Shown: positions 9,763-20,061 of the stretch, piece after piece | How positions within the stretch are numbered: the stretch's first letter is position 1 | Layout of the letters: every line of letters begins with the position of its first letter | Assembly (NCBI GenBank): GCA_032718475.1 | Contig: JAUCBJ010004072.1 | Coordinates: forward strand, 1-42,612 | Length of the DNA stretch: 42,612 nucleotides | Origin: Nemertoderma westbladi | Lineage: Eukaryota; Xenacoelomorpha; Nemertodermatida; Nemertodermatidae | Reading direction: 5' to 3' | Notes under the pieces: model-generated | What the model saw: only the letters and a program-made list of their open reading frames with translations | Told to the model about the DNA's origin: nothing | The model's database searches: none | Made by a program: the position numbers and the translations under genes

Positions 9763-11136
9763 ATGCAGCCATCGGCTGGAGCGAGATTCGAATCCCTCCT
9801 GGAATCCACCCCATTGCCTGCTGATGCACTTACATATCATCTAGACGCTCCCGAGTCCGCTAAGATTTTTATAGAGACAGTATACAAGACCGCAAAATTT
9901 GTAAAAACAAAACATTTAAAAAACCTGGCCTCCCGCACCTTACTGAGTAATATACCAGATGCAGCCATGTGGGACATTCTTCTCAATTCCGGTGATAGCA
10001 GTGCCATCTGGCGTCGCATTAACTGGCGTGGTAGTCTCGACCCTGCACCTAGCGCCGCAAACGCTGATACGCCTAGTGAAGAAGATTTCACCCAACATTA
10101 CAGTTCACTCTTAGACCCATTTCACGGAAATGACCCCCTTATCGAGGAGATCCCAACCAATGATTGTCCTTTTATTCCTGTTCTAGATTCCCCATTCACG
10201 GCTGAAGAAGTGCACAAAGGGTTAGAAAATCTTAAACCCAACAAGGCAGCAGGCCCCGATGGAGTTTCCCCCAGAATCTTGAAATTCCTCCCAGTTAACT
10301 GGTTCTGCTTCCTTGTATTTCTACTAAATTCAATATTCCTGGGTGGTGACTTCCCTGTTCCGTGGGGCATTAGCCGGTTAGTATCTGTGTTTAAGCGCGG
10401 GTTCCGGTCGTTATGCTCAAACTACAGAGGTATTTCGATTATAAACGCGATCACGAAGTTGTACGACTCACTACTGTGTCTTCGATTGTGTAAGTGGGCC
10501 AGACCCGACGCGGAGCAAGCTGGTGCTCAGCCACAGAGGTCGTATAACAAACATATCCTTACATTAAACCTACTTATAGACTATGCAAGGAAAAATAAGC
10601 AAAAGTTGTTCCTCATATTTGTAGACTTTTCAACCGCTTACAATAGCATTAATCGCTTGAAGCTCTTCGAGCTATTGAAGTTGATGGGTTGTGGAGGCAT
10701 CATGCTCCGGGCTCTTATAGCACTCTACGGCTGCACTATATGCAAAATTGGGAATAGTTGCGTATTTGTAACCTACCGCAGTGTCCTCCAGGGGGCGCCT
10801 GGAAGTTATCCGTTATTCACCCTCTACATAAATCCCTTATTACGCCGCCTAAAGCTGTGCCTTGATGACAGCTTCCTGAAGACCCTTCACGCTTTGCTTC
10901 TAATGGACGATTTAGTAATACTCGCAACCTCTCGAAACCGCTGCTACGAGAAACTAGAAATCCTAAATGATTTTTGCATCGATTTCGATATGAAAATCAA
11001 TGAAAAAAAAACGAAATTTATAGTTATTAACGGCAACACACCCGACAAATCCGCACGACTGATGCTAGACTATTTGTCAAAAACTGTGAGAGTTACGTTT
11101 ACCTCGGATACCCCGTGTGCCAATCCGGCGGGGTGA
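9763..11136 (+). pseudogene. LINE ORF2, reverse transcriptase domain
   Basis: This 457-codon frame contains the RT landmarks. NKAAGPDGVSPRILK lies around residues 160-174. Motif A is FLIFVDFSTAYNSI with Asp 288. Motif B is SVLQGAPGSYPLFTLY around 340-355. Motif C is LLMDDLVILA with MDD at 381-383 in place of the usual YADD. The K-T-K-F motif (NEKKTKFIVING) follows. The C-terminal ~25 residues after DYLSKTVRV look like frameshifted sequence, and the true continuation is in the piece starting at 11236. The first ATG is probably not a real start, because this domain is normally one polyprotein with the endonuclease upstream. Confidence 0.85.
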
Positions 11137-11235
11137 AACAATTGTGTCAAACAGCACGCAAAAGATAAGGAGAAACAAGTAGCGAAATTTCATGCATTCT
11201 TAGGAAAGCACACAGACAGCCCGATACAACTTAAG

Positions 11236-11985
11236 ATGAAAGTATTCCATGCCGCTGTTTTGTCATCCATAATGTACAGTTGTGAGACTTGGATCGGTGC
11301 CAATATCACCCCCATCGCAAAACAGTATTTCTGTCTACTGAAGTCAGCCATCGGAGTCAGACAGCAGACATGTCACAACATCCTGCTTATTGAAACCGGC
11401 CTCTTATCTCCCGAAGATTTAGTCGCGAGCAAACAACAGAAGTTCCTTCGCTCTATAATGACTCAACCCGATATCAACGCACCTCTAGTGCTCGCTATCA
11501 ACCTGGCAAGAGATTCTGGAACCCCAATGGGGCGCGAGCTAGTCAAATTATTAAATCACACCCTGACAACAGACCGGAACAGACTCCTCTCAAAGGTGAT
11601 TTCCAACACCGAATCCACACGAAGGCAGGTCTACAAGGAGATCAACCCCAGCCTGAATACATCAAATATATATACTCAGCTAATTATGCCACGATTCATA
11701 AGCAGCACCAAAGGAAGGCGTGGACTCGCTTCCGTCTCATGGCCACTCACCTAGCTGTTGAGACCGGAAGATGGTCGAGAATTCCTCCCGAACGTCGTAT
11801 TTGTAACTGCGGTGTGGTACAAACCGAAGCCCATGTAGTGACAATATGTCACTTGCTTACCCCATTACAAAACTCATTCACTCACCTAGATTACACTTGA
11901 TTAGGCAGTTTCTTCGAATCGAATGACCGCGAATCTTCATCGGCCTTCTGCTACGAAGCCCTTCATGAACTAGAGCCTTAGTAAT
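11236..11985 (+). pseudogene. LINE ORF2, C-terminal region with zinc tail
   Basis: The frame at 11236 continues the post-RT region (HAAVLSSIMYSCETWIGA, then LLKSAIGVRQQT) up to 11754. The neighbouring frame then reads AWTRFRLMATHLAVETGRW and RRICNCGVVQTEAHVVTICH, a C-x-C...H-x4-C metal-binding tail typical of LINE ORF2 ends, finishing near 11985 after an internal stop. It is therefore frameshifted at least twice relative to the RT. Confidence 0.75.
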
Positions 11986-12179
11986 TCACCATACCTATGA
12001 CACGTGCCTATTATCGGCACTAAAATTTTATCACTATAGACCTAACCATATTTACCTATGATTGTGTTTATTACACACGTACGTATTTATTTATTTAATA
12101 CTTTTATCTATTGTACCTGCTGTACTAGTCATATCATTTGTGTCTCCATGCATAATTTATTATTACTGTATTACTTAAC

Positions 12180-12620
12180 ACGTTATTTCGAAATCGCTCC
12201 CGGCTTATGAATTTTTGTTATTGCTAGATATTTTTGACACTACTGTAACTCGTTATTTCGTAATCGCTTGCTTACTGATTTTCGTTAGTGCTAAATTGTA
12301 TATGATACTACTGTTACACAGTATTTCTAATAGGTTATTTTGTCGTTCCACCAACTTATTGATTTGTGATATCGCTAATTATTGTATTTGACACTACACC
12401 GTACAGTAATACGTTATTTTTGTACTCATTCCCGGCTTATTGATATTTGCTTATTGATATTTGTTCTCGCTAATTATTGTATTTGACACTACACCGTACA
12501 GTAATACGTTATTTTTGTACTCATTCCCGGCTTATTGATATTTGTTCTCGCTATTTATTGTATTTGACACTCTACTGTATAATACGTCATTTTGTACTCG
12601 TTCCCGGCTTAATTGAAGAG
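12180..12620 (+). repeat. Degenerate tandem repeats in the LINE 3' UTR
   Basis: About five to six diverged units share the theme TATTGTATTTGACACTAC...CGTTATTT...CATTCCCGGCTTATTGATAT. Two neighbouring copies near 12405-12555 are almost identical over ~80 bp. No coding content is seen. Internal repeats in LINE 3' UTRs can be recognition structures for the element's RT, but that is only a possibility here. Confidence 0.75.
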
Positions 12621-12893
12621 TTTGTTTGTTATATACTTAATTTGTGTACCTCTGACCTCTATGCCTACGCGTAGTTATTTATAGTTTTGTTTATATAGGT
12701 ATTCATTCTGAATATAGTCATTTATTTAGTTTTTCTTTCTACAGTACTTTGATTAAATGTATTATATTATCTATTCTATCTGTTTCGTGTCACTTTAAAC
12801 TGTATATTTTTTGCTGGACTTAATGGCTTTCCTGTGGCGTACTTTCAATATTATTATATACCCCATTTAGTCAATAAATAAATAAATAAATAA

Positions 12894-13516
12894 TAGGGCC
12901 TACTGACTGAGTGAGATACGCCTAGGCCATGGATACACTGATCTATCAGGACAGGATCAGCCTATCCAATTTCAGAATTTGCTATTACCAGATTACAGAA
13001 GTCGGCTTCGGCCTAATGCAGTAATGCTAACGCCAACGCCAACGCTAGGCTGCTAGGCCTAGGCATACCGTGCGCATGCGTACCTGATCCTGGTGCACCT
13101 ACCAGCCTCCGTATTTCTGTATTTCTGTTTTGCACATTTCTGCATTTAGTATAGGCCCTAATGATAATGTATAAAGTATATGTATAGTATAATGTACTTG
13201 AACTTGAGTACGGTAGGCCTACCGGTTCCGTACGCGTACGGCTGTACGGTACTGCGGTAGGCTGGTAGGTACCGTCAGACCGTACCGGACCGGTAGGCAA
13301 CTACCGGTATCAGGTAGGCCTACCGTATTGCATATTGTGTAGGCCTATTACTGTATTAAGTGATAAACTATGAACTAATACCTGAATACAGTCAGTGAGT
13401 CAGACAGTACAGCAGTAATATAGTCTGATAGTACCAGAGTACCGGTAGCCTAACTGCCTAATATACGGTACTAACCTGCTAACAGACTAATCTGCTAATA
13501 TAACCATCCTGCCATC
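12894..13516. other. Palindrome-rich spacer upstream of an exon
   Basis: Contains a dense cluster of short palindromes (TAGGCCTA, TACCGGTA, GTACGCGTAC, ACCGGT), especially 13205-13330. A simple purine/pyrimidine word bias explains the overlapping weak frames on the minus strand, which I do not call. It may include the promoter and 5' UTR of the gene starting at 13517, but no TATA box or initiator was identified. Confidence 0.4.
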
Positions 13517-13707
13517 ATGGTAAAGACCAGAAGTCAGAACCCTTCGGAACTGTCTGCGTATAATAAATCTGCTGTTAATTATGCCGAATATGACATTAAT
13601 GGAGACGAGGGTCTCAATTCTTCAAACAGTTTTAAAGAAACCTATTGTGAAGGAGATCGTTCCTCCTATAGGGAGGCGGATAATGGAAGCGACGATGCTG
13701 ATATTAT
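13517..13707 (+). CDS. Putative first coding exon, unrecognised acidic protein
   Basis: The ATG at 13517 has a good animal start context (ATC-ATG-G). The 63 codons begin MVKTRSQNPSELSAYNKS, continue VNYAEYDINGDEGLNSS and end in an acidic stretch (NGSDDADI). The sequence then meets GTAAGT at 13708-13713, a consensus 5' splice donor, just before an in-frame stop. The exon leaves two bases of a split codon. That fits the putative exon at 17967, which needs a single base to start its open frame, so the joined codon is ATC (Ile). The basic N-terminus followed by VNYAEYD and acidic residues weakly recalls chromatin or DNA-binding proteins, but I do not identify the family. Confidence 0.5.
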
Positions 13708-14028
13708 GTAAGTCTGTACTGTATGACTAAGCTGCTAAGACAGTAAGACTAGCTGGCTAGTGCAAGACCGACGTTACCGGCAGACCGGTCAGCCGGTATC
13801 TGTTTGTAAAGCAGTAGGCCTATAGGGCGCCTACTATTGCAGTATTGTACAGAGTTGTAACAATCAGCTACCGGCAGACCGGTCACCGGTAGCAGCGGTA
13901 ATACAGTACCGGCACAGCCGCACAGCGGTAGCCTAACTGCCTAATATATACCAATATACAGCATATTGTATGTTGTATACTGGATATATACAGCATACAC
14001 TATACAGCTATACACCATATATGGGTGA

Positions 14029-14789
14029 CAGACCGAACGTAATCAGGATCAAACGTAACATAGTTTTTACAAATCGAACGTAACCTCAATTATGTTACAT
14101 TGGATCCTATAACTATGTTACATTCGATCTACAAATTACTACAGTACTAAGCCCGAATGTAACATACATTTATTTAAGTTGTGTTTTGATTCCAGGAGTT
14201 AACCGATGAAATGCTTCGTTTATTTACAGGAAGAACCTGTTTGGTGAGTACAAAACACAGAAACAAAGACCCAAGACCAATTAAAGTAACCTGCATAATC
14301 TTGTAACATGTGTTAACTTTGGTTTATTGTTTTGGTTCCCCCAACACGCCTCTGTAACCTGCTCCTTTAAATAAAGTAGGCTAACCTGCATAATCTTGTA
14401 ATATGTGTTAATTTTCGATTATTGTTTTGTTTGGTGAGTACAAAACACAGAAACAAAGACCCAAGACCAATTAAAGTAACCTGCATAATCTTGTAACATG
14501 TGTTAACTTTGGTTTATTGTTTTGGTTCCCCCAACACGCCTCTGTAACCTGCTCCTTTAAATAAAGTAGGCTAACCTGCATAATCTTGTAATATGTGTTA
14601 ATTTTTGATTATTGTTTTGGTTCCCCCAACACACCTCTGTAACCTGCTCCTTTAAATAGCAATGTTACATTCGGGCTTAGTAATTTGTAGATCGAATGTA
14701 ACATAGTTATAGGATCCAATGTAACATAAATGCGGTTACGTTCGATACGTAATAACTATGTTACATTCGATCCTGATTACGTTCGGTCA
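14029..14789. mobile_element. MITE-like element with ~130-bp terminal inverted repeats
   Basis: The left end (14031) reads GACCGAACGTAATCAGGATC and the right end (14769-14788) is its exact reverse complement. The complementarity continues inward through GGATCCTATAACTATGTTAC and CGATCTACAAATTACT, about 130 bp per arm with small differences. The centre carries a 190-bp direct duplication (14240-14429 and 14430-14619), each copy starting TTTGGTGAGTACAAAACACA. No transposase frame is present, so it is non-autonomous. It lies inside the putative intron 13708-17966. Confidence 0.85.
14240..14619 (+). repeat. 190-bp tandem duplication inside the MITE
   Basis: Two adjacent copies start at 14240 and 14430 with almost no differences over their length, including CTGCATAATCTTGTAACATG and GTTTTGGTTCCCCCAACACG. 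A diverged piece of the same sequence occurs near 3830-3880 (TTTATTGTTTTGGTTC...CTGCTCCTT), and another in the MITE copy at 16340-16400. Confidence 0.9.
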
Positions 14790-15339
14790 TGTATCCAGCA
14801 TATATGCCTTTGCCCTACTCACTACTAACGCCGATACCAACACCGGCTAGACTGACTGTCAGTGGTCGTCATAGGCCTCTAAACAGGCCCTTCTTTTATT
14901 ATGTTTATGTATATAATTAGGCCTATGTTGCTATTAAACTGGTAAAGGAATAGTGTCTGTACAGTACATAATGCAGTAGGTTAATGATAATGTCTGAATG
15001 TATAAAGTTTTTAAATGTGATGTTTGCCCGAAACGAAAGAAATATAAAAGAAGAATTAGGCCCTAGCCCACGGATAAAAAGTATACAGCATAGGCCTATC
15101 AGATCTGCAGATATTACAGTATTAGGATATAGGCCTACGTATTACACAGATCAACAGATATATACAGGACTGGCAATCAGGCAATTGGAAAAAGTACTGG
15201 CAGACTGGTACCGGTAGGTTTTTTGTAAACCTAGGTTTTTGTTCAATTTTGGCAAAAACCTAAAATTTGAAAAAATCCTAAAACTTTTTAGGTTTTTGAT
15301 CATCAAAAACCAGCCAAATTGAGAAACTGCTTAAATAAA
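14790..15339. other. Intronic spacer, AT-rich tract
   Basis: No credible gene. The stretch 15215-15310 is rich in inverted AAAACCTA/TAGGTTTT words. A short plus frame at 14984-15217 has no recognisable features. Confidence 0.4.
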
Positions 15340-15605
15340 AGAGCAGCGTGGGCTGGTGAAGTAAAGACGAGGTCACTTTTCTGGCAACCAACACGTATGC
15401 AGACATGGACAGATGTAAAGCGTACCCGTGGACGACCGGCTATAACATACAGACATAGGCCTATATACTGATATAGATAGACCAGCTTGATAGGGATACT
15501 GAACTTGAGAGAAACGAAATTGCGACAACTATGGAGAATTGGGAAGCCTGGAAGTATCTCATTTCCAATGTCCGAGTTCGCGACCTAGAAGTAGTAATCC
15601 TACGG
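15340..15605 (+). pseudogene. RTE-like LINE 3' fragment (TAG-tail family)
   Basis: This matches the 3' end of the LINE at 27200-28415. Shared sequence includes GAAGTAAAGACGAGGTC, TTTTCTGGCAACCAAC, GGACGACCGGCTATAACATA, ATGGAGAATYGGGAAGCCTG and the terminal GTCCGAGTTCGC. It then ends in CCTAGAAGTAGTAA, a decayed (TAG)n tail. Several indels destroy the frame. It lies in the putative intron. Confidence 0.8.
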
Positions 15606-16059
15606 GTATCACACTACAGTACAGACGCCACTTTTCATCTGCTTTTTACGCAGAAAACATGCAGCGCAGCTCGGCACACCAGCAGCCTTATTACTCAGAC
15701 TGTCAGGCGAGGCTACTTAATGATTGCGTTGAATGTGTTGTGTTGTGTTGGTGTAGGTAATGACTGGGATACCGGTACTGGTTTATTTTTTTAGGTTAGA
15801 GTCTGTTGGTCAGGCACAAATCATAATTAACATAAGATTAAATCCTGGGAGGGAGCCTCTTTAACTCTACCAATAATAGGCCTTCTAAAGGATTTTTGGA
15901 GTCATGTATTCTAGTTGAACATGGACAGTTAGTTGGATGCTACCCGGCTACTTTACTGCTCGTTAATTTCGTATTCTGTATTATAGTATTATATTAATGA
16001 ACAAATAATATATAATATGTACAAAATTTAGCTTGCACTAAAGGGGCCTTCGCGATTGG

Positions 16060-16490
16060 GTGACAGACCGAATGTAATCAGGATCGTATGTAAATAGGTA
16101 TTGTTTTTACGAATCTTCAATAAACTCTAACCTCAATTATGTTACTATGGGGTGGGCGGGGCGCTACTCCTATCCCAAGATGTGCTCCCAGTTATTTAAC
16201 TGATAGTCATTCGATCTATAAATTACTAAGCCCGAATGTAACATACCGGTACATTTATTTCTGTTGTGTTTTGATTTCAGGAGTTAACTGATGAAATGCT
16301 TCGTTTATTTACGGAAGAAACATTTTGACTAAAAAGACCCAGTTAACTTTTGTTTATTGTTTTGGTTCCCCCAACACGACTCTGTAACCTACTCGCTCCT
16401 TTAAATGGCAATGTTACATTCGGGCTTAGTAATTTGTAGATCGAATGTAACATAGTTATAGGATCCAATGTAACATAATTGCGGTTACAC
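16060..16490. mobile_element. Second, truncated and rearranged MITE copy
   Basis: Starts like the element at 14029 (GGTGACAGACCGAAYGTAAT) and shares its core (AGGAGTTAACTGATGAAATG, GTTTTGGTTCCCCCAACACG, CATTCGGGCTTAGTAATTTG). The duplicated central block is absent. The left arm carries a foreign GC-rich insertion near 16147-16190. The right arm stops about 16490, lacking the outer ~40 bp of the full inverted repeat. Confidence 0.8.
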
Positions 16491-17032
16491 GCCACTCGTG
16501 TAACCAATAGGTTTTCCGTGTTATTGTTATCAGTATTGTCTGAAAATGCAACGAATTGCGGGTTATGGTGTACTATATAATTAATATATAATATATATTA
16601 GGAAATTGTGTGATTAAGGGGACCATTATCCCAAATCTATTTTATTTATGACGCTACTATTCTGAAACTTTAACACGATGATCTGCAACCTTTTATTTAG
16701 TATGGATAGCTTTGTAAACACTTTTGTTCGAAAAATATACCGGTAGCACGTTTTGTGCATATTTTGTAAATTATATATAATTTTTAAGTATCAGTAAATA
16801 CCACCTAGTTTAAGTTCTCAGACCAAGAGTTTGGCCCAATTTACATAGATTTTTAGACCATCTTTTATGAAAATTGCAGCATGAAATTATTGTTTTTGAA
16901 GTATTTATGGGGGTTTTAGTACGATCTGACTATATTTTGCGCAACAAGCATAGCAGTTACAACCAACAACGGTTATAGAAGATCAAAGTAGCCAAGCCAT
17001 GTTTTATAAAACCAATCAATATTCACGATTGT
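16491..17032. other. AT-rich intronic spacer
   Basis: I see no gene, inverted-repeat element or satellite in this stretch. Confidence 0.5.
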
Positions 17033-17594
17033 AGCCCTAAATCTGCTGAACTAAAGCTGCTGAACATTTTGTTGTAGCCATAAAGCTGCTGAACATTTTG
17101 TTGTAGCCCTAAAGCTGCTGAACATTTTGTTGTAGCCCTAAAGCTGCTCAACATTTTGTTGTAGCCCTAAAGCTGCTCAACATTTTGGTGTAGCCCTAAA
17201 GCTGCTCAACATTTTGTTGTAGCCCTAAAGCTGCTCAACATTTTGTTGTAGCCCTAAAGCTGCTCAACATTTTGTTGTAGCCCTAAAGCTGCTCAACATT
17301 TTGTTGTAGCCCTAAAGCTACTCAACATTTTGTTGTAGCTCTAAAGCTGCTCAACATTTTGTTGTAGCCGTAAAGCTGCTCAACATTTTGTTGTAGCCCT
17401 AAAGCTGCTGAACATTTTGTTGTAGCCCTAAAGCTGTTCAATATTTTGTTGTAGCCCTAAAGCTGCTCAACATTTTATTGTAGCCCTAAAGCTGCTCAAC
17501 ATTTTGTTGTAGCCCTAAAGCTGCTCAACATTTTGTTGTAGCCCTAAAGCTGCTCAACATTTTGTTGTAGCCCTAAAGCTGCTCAACATGTTGG
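17033..17594. repeat. 29-bp satellite array, ~19 copies
   Basis: Head-to-tail 29-bp units that contain GTAGCCCTAAAGCTGCTCAA followed by CATTTTGTT. The left-most units have CTGAACATT in place of CTCAACATT, showing local variant clustering. No coding role is apparent. It lies in the putative intron, about 370 bp upstream of the exon at 17967. Confidence 0.95.
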
Positions 17595-17966
17595 AATGTT
17601 TGATGGAAATTGATTGAAGAATAAAAGAGTAGTAAGAAATTTAGGGAAACTGAGAAAATACTTTTACTGAGAAAATAGTTTTATACAGAGTCATGAATAT
17701 CAGCGATATATTATGTTGTTGAAAAGTTATGTTTAGTGGTGAAAAAAATATTCAATGGTGAAAACCGATGCCACCACATGAAAGTCCTTCTATCAAACTA
17801 CAAAAAATAGCTGACTACTTGTTTTTTTTTTAATTTTGTAAATTTTCGAAAATTCCACTTTCGTTACGGGTAATAGTCCCCTTAATGTGGTGTGAATATA
17901 ATAAGTGTGAAACCGGTACCAAGGTTTCCACTACCAAGTATATAATCCCCCGTTACGTTTTCGCAG
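17595..17966. other. Intron 3' end with acceptor
   Basis: AT-rich sequence ending in CGTTACGTTTTCGCAG, a plausible pyrimidine-rich 3' splice site for the exon beginning at 17967. No other feature was found. Confidence 0.4.
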
Positions 17967-18119
17967 CCGTCCACCCCGCCGTAGCGGACGGGAGAAGAAG
18001 CGACCGGTCATTCTAGATGACAGCTACATGATGGAGGATTCAATCTACCGACCGTCGTACGGGAGAAGTCGGACATACAGGGGGAAAAACGTGTTGAGGG
18101 ACGTCGGATATTCCAACGG
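17967..18119 (+). CDS. Putative second coding exon
   Basis: The exon follows a TTTTCGCAG acceptor and ends at AACGG before GTAAGT (donor G at 18120). It is 153 bp long. After one base of a split codon it reads RPPRRSGREKKRPVILDD, SYMMEDSIYRPSYGRSRTY and RGKNVLRDVGYSN. The phase agrees with the donor at 13707, supporting one gene. The composition is basic with clustered Tyr/Arg/Ser; I recognise no domain. The last ~53 bp of the exon together with the donor are the founder-like first unit of the 56-bp satellite that follows immediately. Later exons are not identified in this window. Confidence 0.5.
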
Positions 18120-19159
18120 GTAAGTCGGACCTCCAGGGGGGAAAACGTGTTGAGGGACGTCGGATATTCCAACGGGTAAGTCGGAGTTACAGGGGGAAAA
18201 ACGTGTTGAGGGACGTCGGATATTTCAACGGGTAAGTCGGACCTACAGGGGGAAAAACGTATTGAGGGACGTCGGATATTCCAACGGGTAAGTCGGAGTT
18301 ACAGGGGGAAAAACGTATTGAGGGACGTCGGATATTCCAACGGGTAAGTCGGAGTTACAGGGGGAAAAACGTATTGAGGGACGTCGGATATTCCAACGGG
18401 TAAGTCGGAGTTACAGGGGGAAAAACGTATTGAGGGACGTCGGATATTCCAACGGGTAAGTCGGAGTTACAGGGGGAAAAACGTATTGAGGGACGTCGGA
18501 TATTCCAACGGGTAAGTCGGAGTTACAGGGGGAAAAACGTGTTGAGGGACGTCGGATATTTCAACGGGTAAGTCGGACCTACAGGGGGAAAAACGTATTG
18601 AGGGACGTCGGATATTCCAACGGGTAAGTCGGAGTTACAGGCGGAAAAACGTATTGAGGGACGTCGGATATTCCAACGGGTAAGTCGGAGTTACAGGGGA
18701 AAAAACGTATTGAGGGACGTCGGATATTCCAAAGGGTAAGTCGGAGTTACAGGGGAAAAAACGTGTTGAGGGACGTCGGATATTCCAACGGGTAAGTCGG
18801 AGTTACAGGGGGAAAAACGTATTGAGGGACGTCGGATATTCCAACGGGTAAGTCGGAGTTACAGGGGGAAAAACGTATTGAGGGACGTCGGATATTCCAA
18901 CGGGTAAGTCGGACCTACAGGGGGAAAAACGTATTGAGGGACGTCGGATATTCCAAAGGGTAAGTCGGAGTTACAGGGGAAAAAACGTGTTGAGGGACGT
19001 CGGATATTCCAACGGGTAAGTCGGAGTTACAGGGGGAAAAACGTATTGAGGGACGTCGGATATTCCAACGGGTAAGTCGGACCTACAGGGGTAAAACGTG
19101 TTGAGGGACGTCGGATATTCCAAAGGGTAAGTCGGAGTTACAGGGGGAAAAACGTATTG
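18066..19159 (+). repeat. 56-bp satellite of exon end plus splice donor, ~19.5 copies
   Basis: Tandem 56-bp units, each containing CAGGGGGAAAAACGTATTGA, then GGGACGTCGGATATTCCAAC, then GGGTAAGTCGGAGTTA. The first unit coincides with the 3' end of the exon at 17967-18119, so each unit repeats the exon end and its GTAAGT. I count 19 GTAAGTCGG donors between 18120 and 19130. A TTACAG precedes most GGGGGAAAAA stretches, so AG dinucleotides recur too. Variants (GTGTTG/ATTGAGG, ACCTAC/AGTTAC, CAAAGGG/CAACGGG) alternate in patterns that suggest multi-unit duplications. The unit is not a multiple of three and stops occur in the array. The right end abuts a LINE fragment at 19160. Confidence 0.9.
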
Positions 19160-20060
19160 TTTGGTGTCCTCAGCAGTTAGAGCCCAGCATGGACTCCCAT
19201 AGAGGAGTACTGGAACTACTGCTGATCTAAATAATCGGACCTTAAGTTTCCGATTAATTCTCGTTGACTTCCAAATCCTGGAAAGCCTATTCAAGGCTGC
19301 CAATGCCTTTCCCTTACGTATTCGAAGGTCCTCACCTGACTTCCGGATCCATGGTGATCCCAGGTAACAGAAGAGGTCCACATGCTCAAGCATACCATCC
19401 TTTGAGCTTATGCTCATCCGGTTAGAGACTTGCTGAGGACTTTCAAAGTTAACTGTCAAAATTTTGGTCTTTCTGGAGTTAATAAAAAGACCAACACTAG
19501 AAGCAGCATGTTCTAATGAGCTGAGGAGCCGTTGGGTTCCCTCTAGTGATTCTGAGAGTACTCCTAAGTCATCAGCAAAGTCTAGATCAGTTAGGTACTT
19601 GGCAGGATTTCCTCGACTTCTGGAGCCAGTAGGTGGAGTTATCATCACCCCATCATCATTATGATGATCTAAGGACATGCGTAGAACATAGTCAACAACA
19701 ATTATGAACAGGAATGGTGCAAGTGTGTCTCCTTGGAGGACTCCCCATAACACTTCGAATGGTTCTGTGTCACCGTCAACAGTAGACACAAATGTTGCCA
19801 TCGTATACTGATCTGATTGCTGCAATAATTTCATCAGGAATCCCATATAATGAAAGTATGCTGAACATACGTGAGCGAGAGACTGAATCAAAGGCCTTGA
19901 AGAAATCAACAAAGAAAACAGCTTTCTTTTTTTGATAAATCTTCAATTATACTTCTAAGTGCCAAAATGGGCTCCATGGTCCCACGACCTTTACGGAACC
20001 AATTCTGATTTCCACGTAGCAGTCTTTCAATGGGATCCCTGATGCGATTTAATAGAAACG
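19160..20060 (-). pseudogene. LINE reverse transcriptase fragment (family shared with 31505-32062)
   Basis: Reading the minus strand from about 20055, the frame gives NRIRDPIERLLRGNQNWFRK and then FVDFFKAFDSVSR (motif A), split from the following part by a frameshift near 19915. Next come GVLQGDTLAPFLFIIVVDYV (motif B), LTDLDFADDLGVLSESLEGT (motif C with FADD) and VPVLLYGSPCWALTAEDTKQ. The frame then runs into the 56-bp satellite, and the last ~60 residues of that open frame are satellite translation, not protein. The element 3' end is missing here. The fragment is enclosed by two unrelated satellites. Confidence 0.85.
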
Positions 20061-20061
20061 T

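Larger units (their letters stand above)
7930..12893 (+). mobile_element. Nearly full-length two-ORF LINE, inactivated
   Basis: One element on the plus strand contains, in order: ORF1 (7970-8901), an apurinic-type endonuclease (from 8929), an RT (9763-11136), a C-terminal zinc tail (to about 11985), a ~900-bp 3' UTR with internal repeats, and a 3' end in (AAAT)n at 12872-12893. Both ORFs carry frameshifts. This domain order is that of the jockey/CR1/L2-type non-LTR retrotransposons; the exact clade is not assigned. The 5' boundary is placed only approximately, and I did not find a clear target duplication. Confidence 0.8.

Noticed and set aside
12477-12674. Short plus-strand frame in the LINE 3' UTR
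   Set aside because: It lies in degenerate tandem repeats downstream of the ORF2 end and has no recognisable features.
15531-15794. Overlapping plus frames of 73 and 87 codons
   Set aside because: The first part is frameshifted LINE 3' sequence and the rest has no recognisable content.
16985-17000. AAAGTAGCCAAGC shared between unique sequence and the 24-bp satellite unit
   Set aside because: Only 12-13 bp match, too short to claim a founder sequence.
18971-19155. C-terminal extension of the LINE RT frame with YVFPPVTPTYPLEYP repeats
   Set aside because: It is read-through into the 56-bp satellite, not part of the element protein.
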